64,000 nt of DNA from Physcomitrium patens (Eukaryota > Streptophyta > Bryopsida > Funariales > Funariaceae): positions 10,992,562 to 11,056,561 of the forward strand of contig NC_037264.1 of NCBI RefSeq assembly GCF_000002425.4, in the 5' to 3' direction. This document shows, in pieces, positions 31,552-45,499 of the stretch. The stretch's first letter is position 1. The number at the start of each line of letters is the position of its first letter. Below the pieces are notes generated by a model. The model worked only from the letters and a program-made list of their open reading frames with translations. It was not told where the DNA came from and did not search any database. The translations under genes and the position numbers were made by a program.

Positions 31552-33592
31552 AGTGTGACTATTGTCTACTTTGTAGAGGGAAAGTAAATGCAAAAAAATA
31601 CTAAAAAATAACTAAATTTAAATCAAAATAAAAACAAAAAAAAATCTATTAAAGAAGATCTTTAGATATAATTTTTTTCAAATTATTAGTAAGGACAAGG
31701 TAGCCATACAAAAGCTACTCATGCAAACATCATTTATTTAAATAAAATACTTTTATTCTAAAATTGTGAATTTTAGGATTTGATCCTAACAAACTAATTA
31801 GCATAAAGATGCCAACCTAATTTATCTTAAAATTTGTGCTAAATGAGTTTTTTAGTAGTGCAAAGAGTATAAAAAAAATATTTAGCCTTATTTTAGATAT
31901 GGATAGGTAAAATGACAAAAAAAAATTATTCAAATTTTTTTTTAGATATTACCACAAATATATCTTATGACTTGTTTATTTCTATGAAGAATCCAATCAA
32001 TGGATTTGTGAATCAAATCTAGATTGATTATAATAACTTATCTATATAATTTTTTTATTATCTTATGACTTCACATCTCATTTGAGATTATCCGTCCCTA
32101 CTTGGCCATTAGAAAAAGGACAAAAAACAAGAGCTAATACATAGCTCCAACAAAATTTCTAATTCTCTTTGAAGATGAATATTATAATAGATGCACATGA
32201 TATGATTTAGAGGGAAGAAAAATCCATAGGCACCTCTCTCTCTACACTACTCTTACAATCTCTGAATGCCTAAGAACATGTCACTAGATCTTTTATTAGC
32301 TTAGAACAACAAGCACTCTTTGAAAGATAGAATAGTATATGCCATAGATTATACGATGAATAAATTAATACCAATGATTTGCATCAAAGTTAATTTAACT
32401 AAATGAAATGGATTTTCAAAGAAAAAAAAATAGAGGTTGGATTTTTTTTTTTAATATAAGTCAATTCATTGAAATCAACAAATTTATAATGACCAAAAAT
32501 ATATACACCAATCATCAAGAATATAGAATGTTTTAATTGTTATAATAAGAATGCCCCCAAATAAATAAAAAGATGGTGATGAATATAGATAACATTCTTT
32601 CCTCAAGAATAGATATAATAACTATCAAAGAAAAGTGCATATAAAAAGGAAACATCAAAATTTTCATATCCTATAAGTTTGATATATGATTCTTTAATGT
32701 GTCATTCTTTCTAGGACAGTACAATGATCAATGCCCAATCTTTTTGCCTTACCTCTTTTTTGAGTGGTCGATATGTTGGTGAATCTTTGTGAAAGTAAAT
32801 ACTTGTCCAATATAATCTTGTTGTAATTCAAAGATGGTATAGAATGGAATTCTAGAACCTTATAGTATGATAGAGGAGATAGTGGTAATTTGAGAGGATC
32901 ATCCAAATAAGTCTGCATTAATAGAATGCAAGAGCAGCCACCTCCCTTGAACAACAAAGACAATTGACTGGACATAGATTTTAATAGGAGGAATGTATCT
33001 CGAATAATTTTCAAACTTATTCTTAGTATAGCTATCCTTAAAACATTTGCAACACTATGCACAATAAGATTTTCTACCGAAAATAAATCAAATGGCATGA
33101 TGAAATCACAAGGATTGTTTAGAAGGCCCTAGTATTGTGCTAACACAAATATCATGGCACATCTTTCTATATTTTATAAATAGTTTTAGGAGAAAGGATT
33201 TTAAAATGATATGTTGATATCTCTGCTATTATTACAATTATCTTCTTATATGTTAATAAGAAAGAACCAAATAACTAGTACCTCCAAACATCAATGTGCA
33301 TAATATCTTCATTGACATTGGAGCACATTATAATTTATTATGTGCATCTTTCTTTTTGAATAATTTAACTCATCACTTGTATTAAATCTTGAATGAAATT
33401 TTTAATTATATTATAAAATATTCAAAGTCTTAGTGATCCTATAAAATTAAATATAATACAAAATCACTATAATAAGTTCATACTCAAGTTCAATTTCTTA
33501 TGCTTTTAAGAGCAAAAGTTAAAAGAAAAAAAACTTCATATTTTTATAATAGTCTATAAAAATTGTCATATTTTTGATAGTATAGGGAGTAA
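31552..33592. other. AT-rich region, no gene recognised
   Basis: A 134-codon open frame on the minus strand (33098-32694, beginning MPFDLFSVENL) is long for such AT-rich DNA but resembles no family I know. It lacks low-complexity bias, so an old gene or transposon fragment is possible. Nothing else was recognised. Confidence 0.35.
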
Positions 33593-34521
33593 AGTTGTAT
33601 TATATGAAGTCTCACTTAAGAATGTATGAAGCACCTATTTGTGAAAGATAAAAAAAAAATTGCAACAACAAGTCCAAACAATTCTAATAGAATCATATAT
33701 AAATTGCAATGAAAGTTTAACAAGTATAATCAAATAATGATTAAGTTTAATTGAATTTTAAATAAATAATAAAAAATAAAAAGAAATCCTAAGTAAATTC
33801 TATTTAAATCCTAATCAAATCATAGACAATCTTTACATAAATCTTAGACAAATCTTAGAAAAATTCTACATAAATCCTAAACAAATCCTAATAAAATTTT
33901 AAAAAAATCCTAAAAAATCCTAATTAAATCCTAAATAAATTTTAATCAAATCTTAGATAAATTCCAACAAAATCCTAGAAAAATCCTAATCAAATTCTAA
34001 ATCTTAAATAAATTTTTAATAAATCCTATAATAGACTAAAATCTCTACAATTAACAATTGAATCATTGATTTTAATTCAAATTTTGTATATCTCTCAATA
34101 ACTAAGTTTAAAACAAGGACAAAAATTTGTAAGAAGATTAAACTTATTAAATAGAAGTTAAATCCCAAAATTCACTTGGATGTTGGCCAACCTCCTCCAA
34201 TCTTAATGCTAATCTTTCTGAGTAAAAATCTTTTAATTCTACCATTGAATACCTCTCAAAAGTCACATATATGTTAATAAAGTCTACTATCCATATACAT
34301 AAATTTCACTTGAATCCAATTTGAAGATTGCTAAAGATCTTAAAAATCCTCACTAATCTTCAAAAACCTCATTTCTGAGATCTTAACCCACTTAAATTTT
34401 AATAACCTTCAATCCAACTTTTTGATCATATTCAAATTTATATCATGCAATAAAAATAACTATAATTATAAATCTATAAATTTTCATTCTAAGATCTACT
34501 ACCAAATTCACAAAATTCTTC

Positions 34522-34564
<43 letters not shown>

Positions 34565-35076
34565 TTATAAAATTAGATTCACCAAAAATAACCTTAACTT
34601 TGTAAAGCTCTTATAAAGTCATTATTGATTCAATTGCCTAAAATAAATATTTAAAAAAATCCTATTAAGTCTTTTATTAGATTCTATTCTTTAATTTATA
34701 AAAAAAACTCTAAATTTATCATAGGTATGTGATTTTGTGTCTTAAGGTCTGATTTTGACCTTAGTTGGAAATTGGTCCTTTTTTAGTATCAATTCTTATT
34801 TTTTTGAAGTCATTTTTGCTTAAATCTATTTCTTGCTTCCTTGTTCATATGTCTATATTTTTTATATTTCTGATCTACTTTATTTTGCATTATTTATAGT
34901 CCTATAAAGTAAATAGAAGCCCACTTTATAAAAAGGCAATATTTGAATTTTTAATTTTACTAACTTTTGACTATTATCTCTATTTCTAAGATAATTTCTT
35001 ATAATATTTTGAAATAAGATCTTCTATAATATAATATTTTCTTCACTCTTTTTATCCTATTAGCTATATTACATCA
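33593..35076 (-). repeat. Dispersed repeat family R2, copy C
   Basis: Reverse-strand copy. It starts at about 35076 (TGATGTAATATAGC) and contains the GTGGGCTTCTATTTACTTTA block at 34925-34906. The GGATTT-type array appears on the plus strand as AAATCCTAA units at 33790-34030. It ends near 33593 with GGTGCTTCATACATTC and ATAATACAAC. A (TA)n run at about 34527-34560 interrupts it. Confidence 0.6.
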
Positions 35077-35229
35077 TGAAAATAAGAAGAGGAGGGAGGG
35101 ATGAGGAGATAGGAAAGTGTGTACACTTAGATTGTACTTCTGGTCCAACCATTAGTTAGTTTGAGTCATTATTCTCATTTGGGCAAAGCCTAGTGGTTTT
35201 TTTTTAGAGGAATAGCAACAATTAATATG

Positions 35230-38050
35230 ATATAATTCAATATCTATGCTTTACATATCTCTACAGAGAAATGTGCGCATTAGATTGAATTTATCAATGA
35301 ATTATTATAAGGATTAAGATGGCTTATGATAGGCGACTATAACTTTGCCAAAAAAAATAAAAATAAGTCTAATGCCAATAGAGTAGTAATCTTTGATAGC
35401 AAACAATAGATTTTTTTTGTCTATAACAATCGAGCTAGGGGTGGAAGATCCATTTCTTAACGAGATCCAAGAAAACGCAAGTAGCATCAAGTTGAATTGA
35501 AATAGCCAAAAGCAGATTTGAAGGAGATCAATAGCTTGATTTGACTAAATTTACTTATGGCCAATATAAAAAAGACAAATGACTTGTAAGGAATTTAAAA
35601 TCTATGGAGATAGTATCTACTTTGACCTTATTGTAATTTGGAGGCATATCAAGTTGCAAGCAAGTAAGAGTCAATAATTGATGTATGTGATAAGTGCAAC
35701 TTACTTATATACTATAAAAGATAAGATTTGGCGATTGTAGATGGCAAACAAAAATCTAAATTTTTTAGTCAAATAGGTTATTAAATTAGATTTTACAATC
35801 AATATTGTGTATATAAAGCTACCATTTGTCATGTGGAAGATGAATAATTATACAAAAAATTAGTTGCAGCCATCTTGAGAATCCAACGAGATTCAAGAAA
35901 TGTCATTTTACAAGTACAATTAGCTAATTGTATAGATGAACTATAAGCATTAGAAAAAAAAATAAGGTCCATGGTTAATAACTCAAAATTCAAATAAAGT
36001 AGTGATAGATAAGTGACATAGAATTTAGAGATTTTTTTTAAAATCCACAAAGATTACAAGGAGACTGGCTAATTTACAACTATAGACAATAAAAGTGCAT
36101 AGATTCATCATAGCCCTTTGATAATTTCATATATCTATAAGAAATACTTTTTTATAGTAGACAAGGTAAGAAAATTCCGTGCCACAAATAACCTTGCATA
36201 AATATAAGTTTTATAAGAGTTTTTACCTTATACTACAAAAGACATGATGTCAATATTGAAATGCCTAATATAATTAGTAGAGCTTATTAATGTCCTCGAT
36301 GCAATGCACACCAAAAAAGTATGTGGGTCAAATGGAATAATTATTGAATTATACATAGTCTTTTGAAATAAAATTGGAATCAAATTTTGATAAATGATAT
36401 AAGTCAGCATGTTATTTGATCATCTACCTTCAAGAGTAATTAAAAAATTAATTGCTTTATTGCATAAAGATAGCTTCCAATTGCAACTCACAAATTGAAG
36501 GCCAATAATCTTATTTAATATTAGTTATAAGATTTTTGCTAAGGATCTTTAATTGTAGCTATAATTAATCATATTCAAAATTATCAACTTGAATTAAATA
36601 GTCTTTTTATCTATGAGGTATATTTTGGATAATTTATTATTATTCCAAAAAATAATTATATAAATAGAAGAATCTAAGCAATCACTCATATTTTTTGAAT
36701 CTAAGAAATCACTCAAATTAATTATATAAATAGAAGAATCTAAGCAATCACTCATATAATATAGAGGTATGTATTAAGGTTAATAGATCTCCAATCTTTC
36801 TATTTATCATCCAAAGAGGAATTAGACAAGAATATTCAATTATCTCCTATCTTTTTTTAATTATTATAAAAGTCTTAAATGTAATAGTTTATAGAAAAAA
36901 ATGATAGGATGGAATAAAGGTATTCATCTACATATGCATGACAAACAACATATTATGGTCCAATATGTAGACACCACACTATTTACTTTGAGTAGAGAAG
37001 AGGAACTAATACGAAATCTAGTCTCTCTTCTTCAAAAATTTTGTATAGCTTTGAAACTCAATATAAATTGGATGAAGTCGTGTAGATATTGAGAAGCACC
37101 AAATAGTACACCATGACCATCATAGATAAATTATTTAGGAATAACTTAGAAGAATATGATGAAGTAAGCAGATTGCTTAGATCTTTCTTTGACTTATCAA
37201 TAAAATCCTATAATGTAGATAAATTCCTAGAAACTTGCATTAAGAAAAAACTTACATACTAATATACCAAACAAATCAATGCAATAGGAAGGACAATGGT
37301 GGTCAATGGTATTCTACTATCTACTCTATTTTTCTTCATATCTACGTAGAGATGTACAAAAAAATGGCTAATAAAAATTAAAGCTAACTTAGGTTGCAAT
37401 GTTAGAGATAAATGGTTGCAATGTTGTTAATCTAAAACAAAGGATAAGATTAATTTTATTCATCTCAATGATGATATATTTGTACTAATGATCAAATGAA
37501 TCATTAAGATAGTGGAACCATGCCAATCAAATCTTCAATTCTTGTTGATATATAGACTAGGATGTTATCAACCAAATATAAGGAAGAAATAGAAATCTAC
37601 TTTGGACTACTTTATACTACAATCTCACCAAAGCCACCATAGGTCTAATATATAGAATTGTATCACCTCGGCTTGGAAAAAACTTCTTTCAAAACTCACA
37701 TGTATCCTTCTAATTAGTATAAAAGACCTCTTTAGTTGCAACCTATGGTACTATCGAACAATTATCTTGATTGGGCAAAGATTCTCTAAGTTGAGAGCTT
37801 TATAACTTCAAAGAGCTAACATATATAACTATGGAGATATTTGGGATGGCCAAAATTTTATTTTAGTTAGGAAAGCTATTATAAAATTTGAGATAATCCG
37901 AAGTGAAGAAGGTACATAGAATGCTACTTGCCCAATGTTGTACAAGACATATAGACAGGTATTGAATTCCAAAAAATTAAGGTAAAAGATAAAGAAATAA
38001 ATGGAAGTATATGGATTGGAGATTGACCTCCCTCCATACACAATCTTTTA
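35230..38050 (+). pseudogene. LINE ORF2 remnant 1: endonuclease, reverse transcriptase, connection
   Basis: Heavily decayed L1-type ORF2. Near 35288 the frame reads IEFINELL then WLMIGDYNFAKK, the endonuclease block with the conserved GD-N. At 36500-36560 an RPIILFNISYKIFAKDL block is the start of the RT palm. At 36901-37092 VQYVDTTLF is the catalytic region, where Ala-Asp-Asp has become Val-Asp-Thr, followed by LKLNINWMKS. At 37290-37330 a TMVVNGILLSTL-like block and at 37740-37840 a connection region follow. There are many stops and frame changes. It is non-functional. Confidence 0.7.
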
Positions 38051-38368
38051 AATAAGTGCATTCTATGTACCTTTTTAAAAACTTTAATACCTAAAAAATT
38101 CAAAAGATTATATACTATTCTTATTTTATGCTCTATTTAATACTTCTTCATTGAAGTGGGAGTATTATTATAAGTTGTAATGTCAATGAAGAAGTTATTC
38201 TTTAATGGGAGTTTAATAACTAGTGAGTCACTAGTAAGAAAGGATAGCTTCTCCATAACATAATATGAAAGAGGTGTTAGACATTGTATCGATAATGTAT
38301 TCTTCTTGAAATAATAGAGTTAATAGTTGATTTTGTTAATTGTTGATGCTAGGTTTGATAGACCTCAA

Positions 38369-38496
38369 GCAACTCATACTAGGCATTTGTGGTCTTTTGA
38401 TTTGGGACCTAGTGCAAGTGGTAAGTTAAGCAACTCATACTAGGCATTCATGGTCTTTTGATTTGGGGCCTAGTGCAAGTGGTAGTGGTAAGTTAG
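38369..38496 (+). repeat. 61-bp tandem duplication
   Basis: Two units starting GCAACTCATACTAGGCATT at 38369 and 38430, identical over most of their length. The second has an extra GGTAGT near its end. They lie between the two LINE remnants and may belong to the 5' region of the second. Confidence 0.75.
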
Positions 38497-38628
38497 ACAG
38501 GCTGATTTGGAAATGTTCATCAGTATTGGCAATAGTCAGTGTAATTGTAACGTCAATTTAAGCTTAGAACACCTTAGAGGTAGTAGTTTAGCGAATTTTC
38601 AAACTGTTTTCAGCACAATACGACAAGG

Positions 38629-40515
38629 ATGCTCTTTGATCACGGTTGGAGATTGGTAACTGGAGCTTTTGATGAGAATTCTCACTCAAACTGTGGTTTA
38701 CCGTTGGGTACAAACACAAGTGGCATGAATGGTCAAGTTAACCGCAAGGATGATACTGCAGAAAACAACACACTAACTCGTTCAGCTGAAGACAAGCCCA
38801 CGAAGGAGAGGAAGTGGAGGTCGGAACCAAACTGGTTCATTACCCCAAGCCACAGGAAGTCACCGGGCTCCAAATCATGGTTCCAAATTGAAAAAGCTTG
38901 GCAGAAGGCAGTAAAATCCATCCATTGGAGGAGCCCGCAATGTCATGTCAAAGCATGCAATATCGAATTGTGGTTCAGCCCAAAGTTCGTCACTACTATA
39001 CGTCCAACCTTTCCCATGACACGCGCTGCAGAACTGTTTAACAGACTTCGCACAATAGGCAATTGTTGGCAAAAAAACCAACAGCGATGCCTCACTTGGG
39101 CGGTAGCAAGGACTCGGTTTCAATTGTCCGCCAACGACAAACCAAAGTAGAGAATCAACACCTCGGCAGTCGATGGCCAATTTGGTGCGTTGCTTTGGAA
39201 AGATTCACACACAGCCAAACTTGGCAACTGGCTGGGGCTCTACATCTCTGGTTCCATTAGAAGACCTTCTCTCGTCGCTCAAGCAACCCAATTTTTCTAA
39301 CCCCCTACTGATCAGCAAATCTAGGTCTCATACGAGGAGATTTACCACAATGTGTTTGGCGTCATAGACACGGACCAAACCTTGACCTTGATTACCAATT
39401 TACCATTGTGGATCGCCTCCAATCCAACACTTACCACTGCAAGGTCTGTGCCCATCGGTGGAGGGGACTGTAAACGCTGCACCCTAGTTCGAGTCTGAGT
39501 GGTCGAACTGGTACGTGGCCCCAAACAACACCCACTCAAATTCTTCTATGGCCCTATCTACTCACTCAAATTTGACCTTGCAAGATACGGTTGGGCCAGA
39601 GATATTTCCCTCATGCAATTCACTACCGAAGAGGTGAGGGGGTGGATCACTGATCTTACCAACCCAGTTGCTTTGCACACGTCCAAGTGGCGTAATGAAC
39701 TTCTCAACTATCTCCCAACAAGTTGGCACAAAGTCTGGCATCTGCGAAGGTCTAAAAAGGATGCAACATTTATTTGGAGCATATGGCGCAAGGCCATACC
39801 CGTGAACAATTGAAGAACAAAATTTTCTACAAAAATTGACGTCTCATGATTTTTTTTCCCAAGCACCGCAAAGACCATTTCCATCAGTTATGGTCCTACC
39901 CTTGAGCAAGACAAATCTAGAAATGGAGCTCGAGCGTTATTCATACCATGCAAAATAATCCAAGCAGCTCCTTCTTACATACCAACTTCAAATGGACCCA
40001 ATGCATTTTTGCACAGAAACTATCCAAGCGTTTTGGCATAGTCAAAACGATTTGGACTCTTCTCTGTGGGCTCTCACTCTGGGAGATTTTGCTTGAGCAA
40101 AACGACCGTGCCTTCACCAACGCTGATTGGCCTACTGGAAAAACCACTAATCGGATTTGGCAAGGTCTTATAGACTACGCCTGCATAGCAGGATTAAAAT
40201 ACTTGCAACAACACCAGAAGAAGCCCGAGAGGGTTGGTACAAGGTTTTTGTTAACAGCTAGGGTAACAACCATACTCTCTGCACAAGATCTAGTTGGAAC
40301 ATCCGATGGTACCCAAACAGGCCAAGACCTTAGGGTAGTCTAGCTTCTCAGTAAGCATGGATTTTAACATTAATTCTTTAAGTCACAGTATTGTGTCGTG
40401 GTCTGGGGGGGTTTTCTTAGACTTGACTAGACCAAACATCTTGTACCGGGTCCCATGCAATGAAATTTCTCATTCGTACCAAAAAAAGGAAAATAGAAAA
40501 AAATAAACATAAAAT
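38629..40515 (+). pseudogene. LINE ORF2 remnant 2: C-terminal connection and zinc-binding region with 3' tail
   Basis: Less AT-rich than remnant 1. The first frame (38629-39150) has ELWFSPKFV and LRTIGNCWQ...LTWAVARTRF, typical of the region between the RT thumb and the C-terminus of L1-type ORF2. The frame at 39499-39813 ends WHKVWHLRRSKKDATFIWSIW, the RT-associated zinc-binding domain. The frame at 39948-40343 has CIFAQKL and LWEILLEQNDRAF, the usual end of plant LINE proteins. Stops separate the frames. A 3' region ends in an A-rich tail at about 40480-40510. Because its connection region duplicates that of remnant 1, it is a separate, 5'-truncated copy. Confidence 0.7.
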
Positions 40516-41179
40516 AAGAACTCATGATGTAGAAGCTATATTTGCAAGACATAAAATTTAAAAAATCAAAAAAAACAAAGTACAAATATATATACACAAT
40601 GAATCTCAATATGAACTTTTGAAAGCTCTAATAAAATCAACTCTACAGAAAAATACACATGAGTACACAAAGAAAATATGAAGTTAACAATGATAACAAG
40701 AAAATCTTTTTTCAAAAACATATAAAAATATTGTTTAAATTCCAAGAGGTTGTTTATTATTCTTATGCATCCAAAAGAAGATAAGGTCTATAATTATAGG
40801 CCCATCGTCACTTTCTTTATCAACAAAATACAATGTGAATATTGGTGTTTGTGTGTAGGTTCTTCCATGAGTTGCTTGTTTGTAGATGTGCAAGTAAGTA
40901 TGAGTGTGTATGGTACTAGCTCTAGTATTGTGAGTGGATTTGCACTATTACAGTAGTATTCTTATAGATAAGCAGCCTTAATTTAGGTTACCTCATCCTT
41001 GTTACATCAATTATAAGTCATGATATCAGTCTAGAATAGAAACAAATATAACTTCCATTAGTATTAGATGGTATTAGAAGCTTATCACTATAAGACAAGA
41101 ATGACTATATATATAAATATATATATATATTGAATGAAATAAAAGAAGAAGTGATTTCTTAGAAATTTTTCAATATGGT
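40516..41179. other. AT-rich intergenic stretch, nothing recognised
   Basis: No gene or repeat was recognised. A short (TA)n run lies near 41107-41130. Confidence 0.4.
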
Positions 41180-41880
41180 ATTAGAATAGGAAAACAATCT
41201 CTCTTTGATCTAACCATTAGATTGACTTCAAAATTTGTACACCCATTTATAACTAGCACATTAAGACTCTATCCAAAATTTATCCATATTCATACCATAG
41301 AACTCAAGAAATCCTCAATTGTGTAAACATAGTTTTATTTCTCAAAATCTAAACCAACTGAGAACATCACTAACTTTGAAACTCTCCCAAAAATTGAATA
41401 TTAACTAAATTTACGTAAAACTAATGCCCAAAAATCTTTTTATAAGTTTGATCTCAAATCCTACTCTTTGAACTTCCAAAGAACTCTAAAGTCGCCATAG
41501 GTACATAGTTTTATGCCTTAGGATCTGAATTCAACCCATGTTGACAACTAGTCTTCTCTAAATATCAATATTTAGTAATTTGAAGTAATTTTTATTTAAA
41601 AATATTAGTAATTCTCTTCTAAACATGTTTATATTAATTACTTATCTCATTTACTTTGATTTGAGGTATTTATGTCTTGACAAAGCCAATAGAAGTGTCT
41701 TCTCTAAAAAGAAATATTAAGACTAAATCTTTTATTATCTTCCTATCATTCATCTTTATTTTTCTACATCTTTCTATTAGGCTCTTCTATAATAACATCC
41801 ATGTTTTTATTTTTTACCATATAATTGTGTTATTACATGACAATAGGAACTTGATGGAATAAAATTAAAAATATCTATAG
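41180..41880 (-). repeat. R2 fragment, copy D
   Basis: On the reverse strand the order is AAAGCCAATAGAAG-like blocks (CAATAGAAGTGTC on plus, 41688), then the GACAACTAG/GGATCTGAATTC blocks at 41520-41550, matching the 5' half of R2 copies A and C. It lies head-to-head with copy E. Boundaries are approximate. Confidence 0.4.
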
Positions 41881-42082
41881 CAAATAAGAAAATCAAGTTA
41901 TTTAAATAAAGAAGTATATACACTTACTTTGATGAAGATCAAAATCTATTTAGTAATATTGAAATAAGAAAAGATGATCAAATTAAAGACTACAAATTTG
42001 ATCAAGATGAAAAATATCTTATATCAATATATTGAAGAATTATTAGTATATGTTGACGGATGTACATGTTTCAAGGAGGTAG

Positions 42083-43033
42083 ATGCTATATTATAACACT
42101 ACCATTAGATGAAAGATTAAAAGAAAGATTATATTATAAAAGAACTTAAATAAAAATATTCTAGCAAATTATCTTAGAAACATAGATAATAGAAAAAAAA
42201 GTAATAAAAATTAATATGTGTTAATCCTATTTTTTTTGTAAAAATGATTTTTATTTATTTTAAAAGACTTTGTATGAGGTAAAATAATGTGCATAAGAAA
42301 AATAATTATAAAAGACATATTTATAATAATAATTATAAAATCAAAAATTACCTTAAGAAACTAAGAAATGATATCAAAAGAAGATCAATTATGAACCTAA
42401 GTCAAAATCAGATCCTAAAGCACAAAAAATTATATTAAAGTTCTTTGGTTGATCAAAGAACAAACTTTGAAAGTAGACTTATGGAAGGTTTTTAAAGCAT
42501 TAATTTCAAGTGATTTGAGTTTGTAATGACTTCGTAAAATCTTTGTAAAATTAAGATTATTTTGAAGGTAACTTTGGATTTTTAAAAATATAAAGAATTT
42601 GTATTTTAAAAAATTATATAAAATTGATAAATAATTTATAAATAAAAAATTTATGATTATTAAATTAATATTTTTTAAAAATTTTATCATAAATTTAAGC
42701 ATAATCTAATACTTTGTTTAACAATTATTGGAATTCAAACATATTGAAATTTCAAGAATTGGAATTTAGAAGACCATTGAGGATTTCTAAGATATACAAT
42801 AATTTGTTTGTTAAGTTGCACTGAAAAGTTTTACAAAAATAATCAAATTAATTTTAAAAAACTTTACAAAGTTTGAAAGATATTGAAGAGTATAATTTAG
42901 AGATATTAGTGCTAAGAAATTTGCACTAAGATTGGAGAAAGAAGCCAATCAATACTTAAGTGGATTTTAAAATTTATGTTTTATTTGGTAAGTTAAATAT
43001 TCTTCAAATTGATTGTACTTGTTTTCAATTTAA
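42083..43033 (+). repeat. Dispersed repeat family R2, copy E, cut by chromovirus E2
   Basis: Starts TGCTATATTATAACAC. It shares ACCTTAAGAAACTAAGAAATG (42351), GAGTTTGTAATGACTTCG (42519) and GATTGGAGAAAGAAGCC (42933) with copies A and B. It stops at 43033, where the E2 LTR begins (TGTCAAAG), so the array and 3' end are missing. Confidence 0.55.
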
Positions 43034-43358
43034 TGTCAAAGATATGATTTTCAAAGGAAAAAAACTCAATATACTCTTTTTTTAGTTAAAAAGAGTAGAT
43101 ATTTATTTATAACTAATATAATATTAAAATTACAATGACTATTGTTAAAAATATAGTTAGCTTGTACTACAAGCTACAAACATATGCAATACATGGCTAA
43201 CTTGTTGGCCTAATTACTAATCTACTAGTCAACTACAAATACATGTAAAATCAAAGCTGAATCTATAAAGCTTCTAAAAAATATTTCTAGCAGATATTAT
43301 TATATTTATTTATTTTTATCTACTTTTATCTATTCATATTATTTATATAATTATTAAA

Positions 43359-43399
<41 letters not shown>

Positions 43400-44061
43400 A
43401 TATTATCCTTCCTTCTAAAGACAAGTTCCATGAGGAACGATGATCATATAATGAAGTCAAAGATGCAACAAATTATATTTGCCACATATATTGATCTTTA
43501 TTTCCTTCAAAAGTAATTGATAGGTCTTCTAAGCCGTCAATAATGTTCCATTTTAGGAAAAAAAGACTACCATGTTTTTTGATCATAATTGAGGCTTTTA
43601 TAAAATCTTTCAAATAAAACATTTATAATACTATTAGAAATTTTTTCTACCTCTAATAAAATCATCAAACATTGGAAGTCTCTTCTAAGGTTGTGATACC
43701 ACATGTATTGTATCTTACTATCTATTTGAGAAATAACATGTCATTTTTGAAGATCTTCATCATTTTGAAGGTTGTGACAATCACAATATCTCATTCAATA
43801 AGCAAAGAAGTGATAGCTTTTAAATTAAATTTACTAATTGATGATTTTTTATCTCTTTAGTGCTATAAATATATAAAAATTATAATCAAAGATAGAAGAT
43901 AGAATGCAATCTTCTCTAAATCTTCTTTTTTTATATGAAAGATTATTTGTATTTCATCTTAGTTTTGATAGATATTGTTGATGAAAAGTATCAACTTTCT
44001 TTACTATATTTATAAGATTCTTTTCTACCTTCCATGTACACTTACTAATATCATATGCATA

Positions 44062-44250
44062 TCAATGAATAAAATATTTCAACCTATTTCGATAATGCTT
44101 TAAGTCTAAGACTTCTTGTACATGAAATTCTTGATTATTATCCACTTCTATAGAAGAAGGTAGTATTTTTCTTCTTTCCAAGATATTCACTGTCTTATAT
44201 GGTTCAAGAAAAGATATATAGAATATTGGATGGATTTTAATAGACTCCAA
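44062..44250 (-). pseudogene. E2 integrase C-terminus and chromodomain
   Basis: HPIFYISFLEPYK is the end of integrase. FHVQEVLDLKHYRNRLKYFIH is the start of a chromodomain, the module that directs chromovirus integration to modified histones. It identifies the element group. Confidence 0.75.
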
Positions 44251-44753
44251 TAGATATAATAGATAAGAAATTAGATTAATTTATTTATAAATAAAAAAAT
44301 TTCTAAGCCTATAATAATCCAACTTGTCACAAGAATGACTAGACTTTATATTTTGATAAATTAATTATATCTTATTATTAACATGAAATTTAAGTTTTTT
44401 TTTATAATAGGAATCTAAATTGGTCTTTTATAATTATTAAATTCTTTCAATTGTATCTTCATTATTGTATGTAGTTCAAATAAATAATTTTTCAAATTAT
44501 CTAATATAAGATTATGAATTTTTGAAAAGTCAAAAGAATAAAATTATAGATAATAATTATAATTAGAAAAAAAATTATATAAAATAATATATTATATTAT
44601 TATAAAAAAAATCTACCAATGATAAAAGAGTTGTCCAATCATCTTATTGGTAGTTGATGGTATACCTCAAATATTGCTCCAAAATTTGATTTACGCATTC
44701 TATTTGTCTATAGATTTGAAGATGAAAAATCAAAGATATTTTTGTATTCATTT

Positions 44754-45150
44754 TTAAAATCTTAAGAATAATCTTCCAAATTTTAATACAAATTGAATCC
44801 CTCTATCTAATATAATATCTTTGGATAATCTATGATAGTGATACATAATATCAAAGAAAAGCTTAGTTTTTTTATTATTATTTGTAATAGATTTTGTACA
44901 TGGTACAAAATATACCATCTTATTAAAATAACCTAATATCACAAATATAAAATCATAAGAACCTGAGATTAGAAGATCCATCATAAAATCCATAGAAATA
45001 AAAGACCATAATTGTTTTAGAATAAATAATGATTAAAAGAATCCATAAGATTGATGACAAGGAATTTTTAACCTTGAATAAATGTGACATGATTATATAA
45101 AGTCTTTGACTGCTTTTTATATTTGAAGCTATCAAAATCTCTAAATATTA
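44754..45150 (-). pseudogene. E2 integrase core fragment
   Basis: MDFMMDLLISGSYDFIFV with KMVYFVPCTKSIT, and further on KDIILDRGIQFV, correspond to the first and second catalytic-aspartate regions of the E1 integrase. It is decayed by stops and frameshifts. Confidence 0.75.
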
Positions 45151-45499
45151 GCTCCAAAGTCTTGTTATATTTAAATTTTTTGATTTTTGGAAAATTATGG
45201 TGAGCTTGAATAATACATAATTGTACTTCATCTTTTAAAATATATAATTATCTTTCAAAATAGAATAGATTATTTTCAAATTCAAATTTAGAAGTATCAT
45301 AAAATTTAAAAAATTTATACTTAATATTATAAACAAGAGAATCATTGAAAATATTCAGTTCAACTTGCTTGAAAAAAGTTGAATCAATAATCAATATTGA
45401 TTTCATTGCTTAAAGATAAAAATGATTTAACTTTAAGAAAATCATTCTTTATTGATTAAATATTTCATCTTCTTTTTTGGATCCAAATAAGAATGTTTA

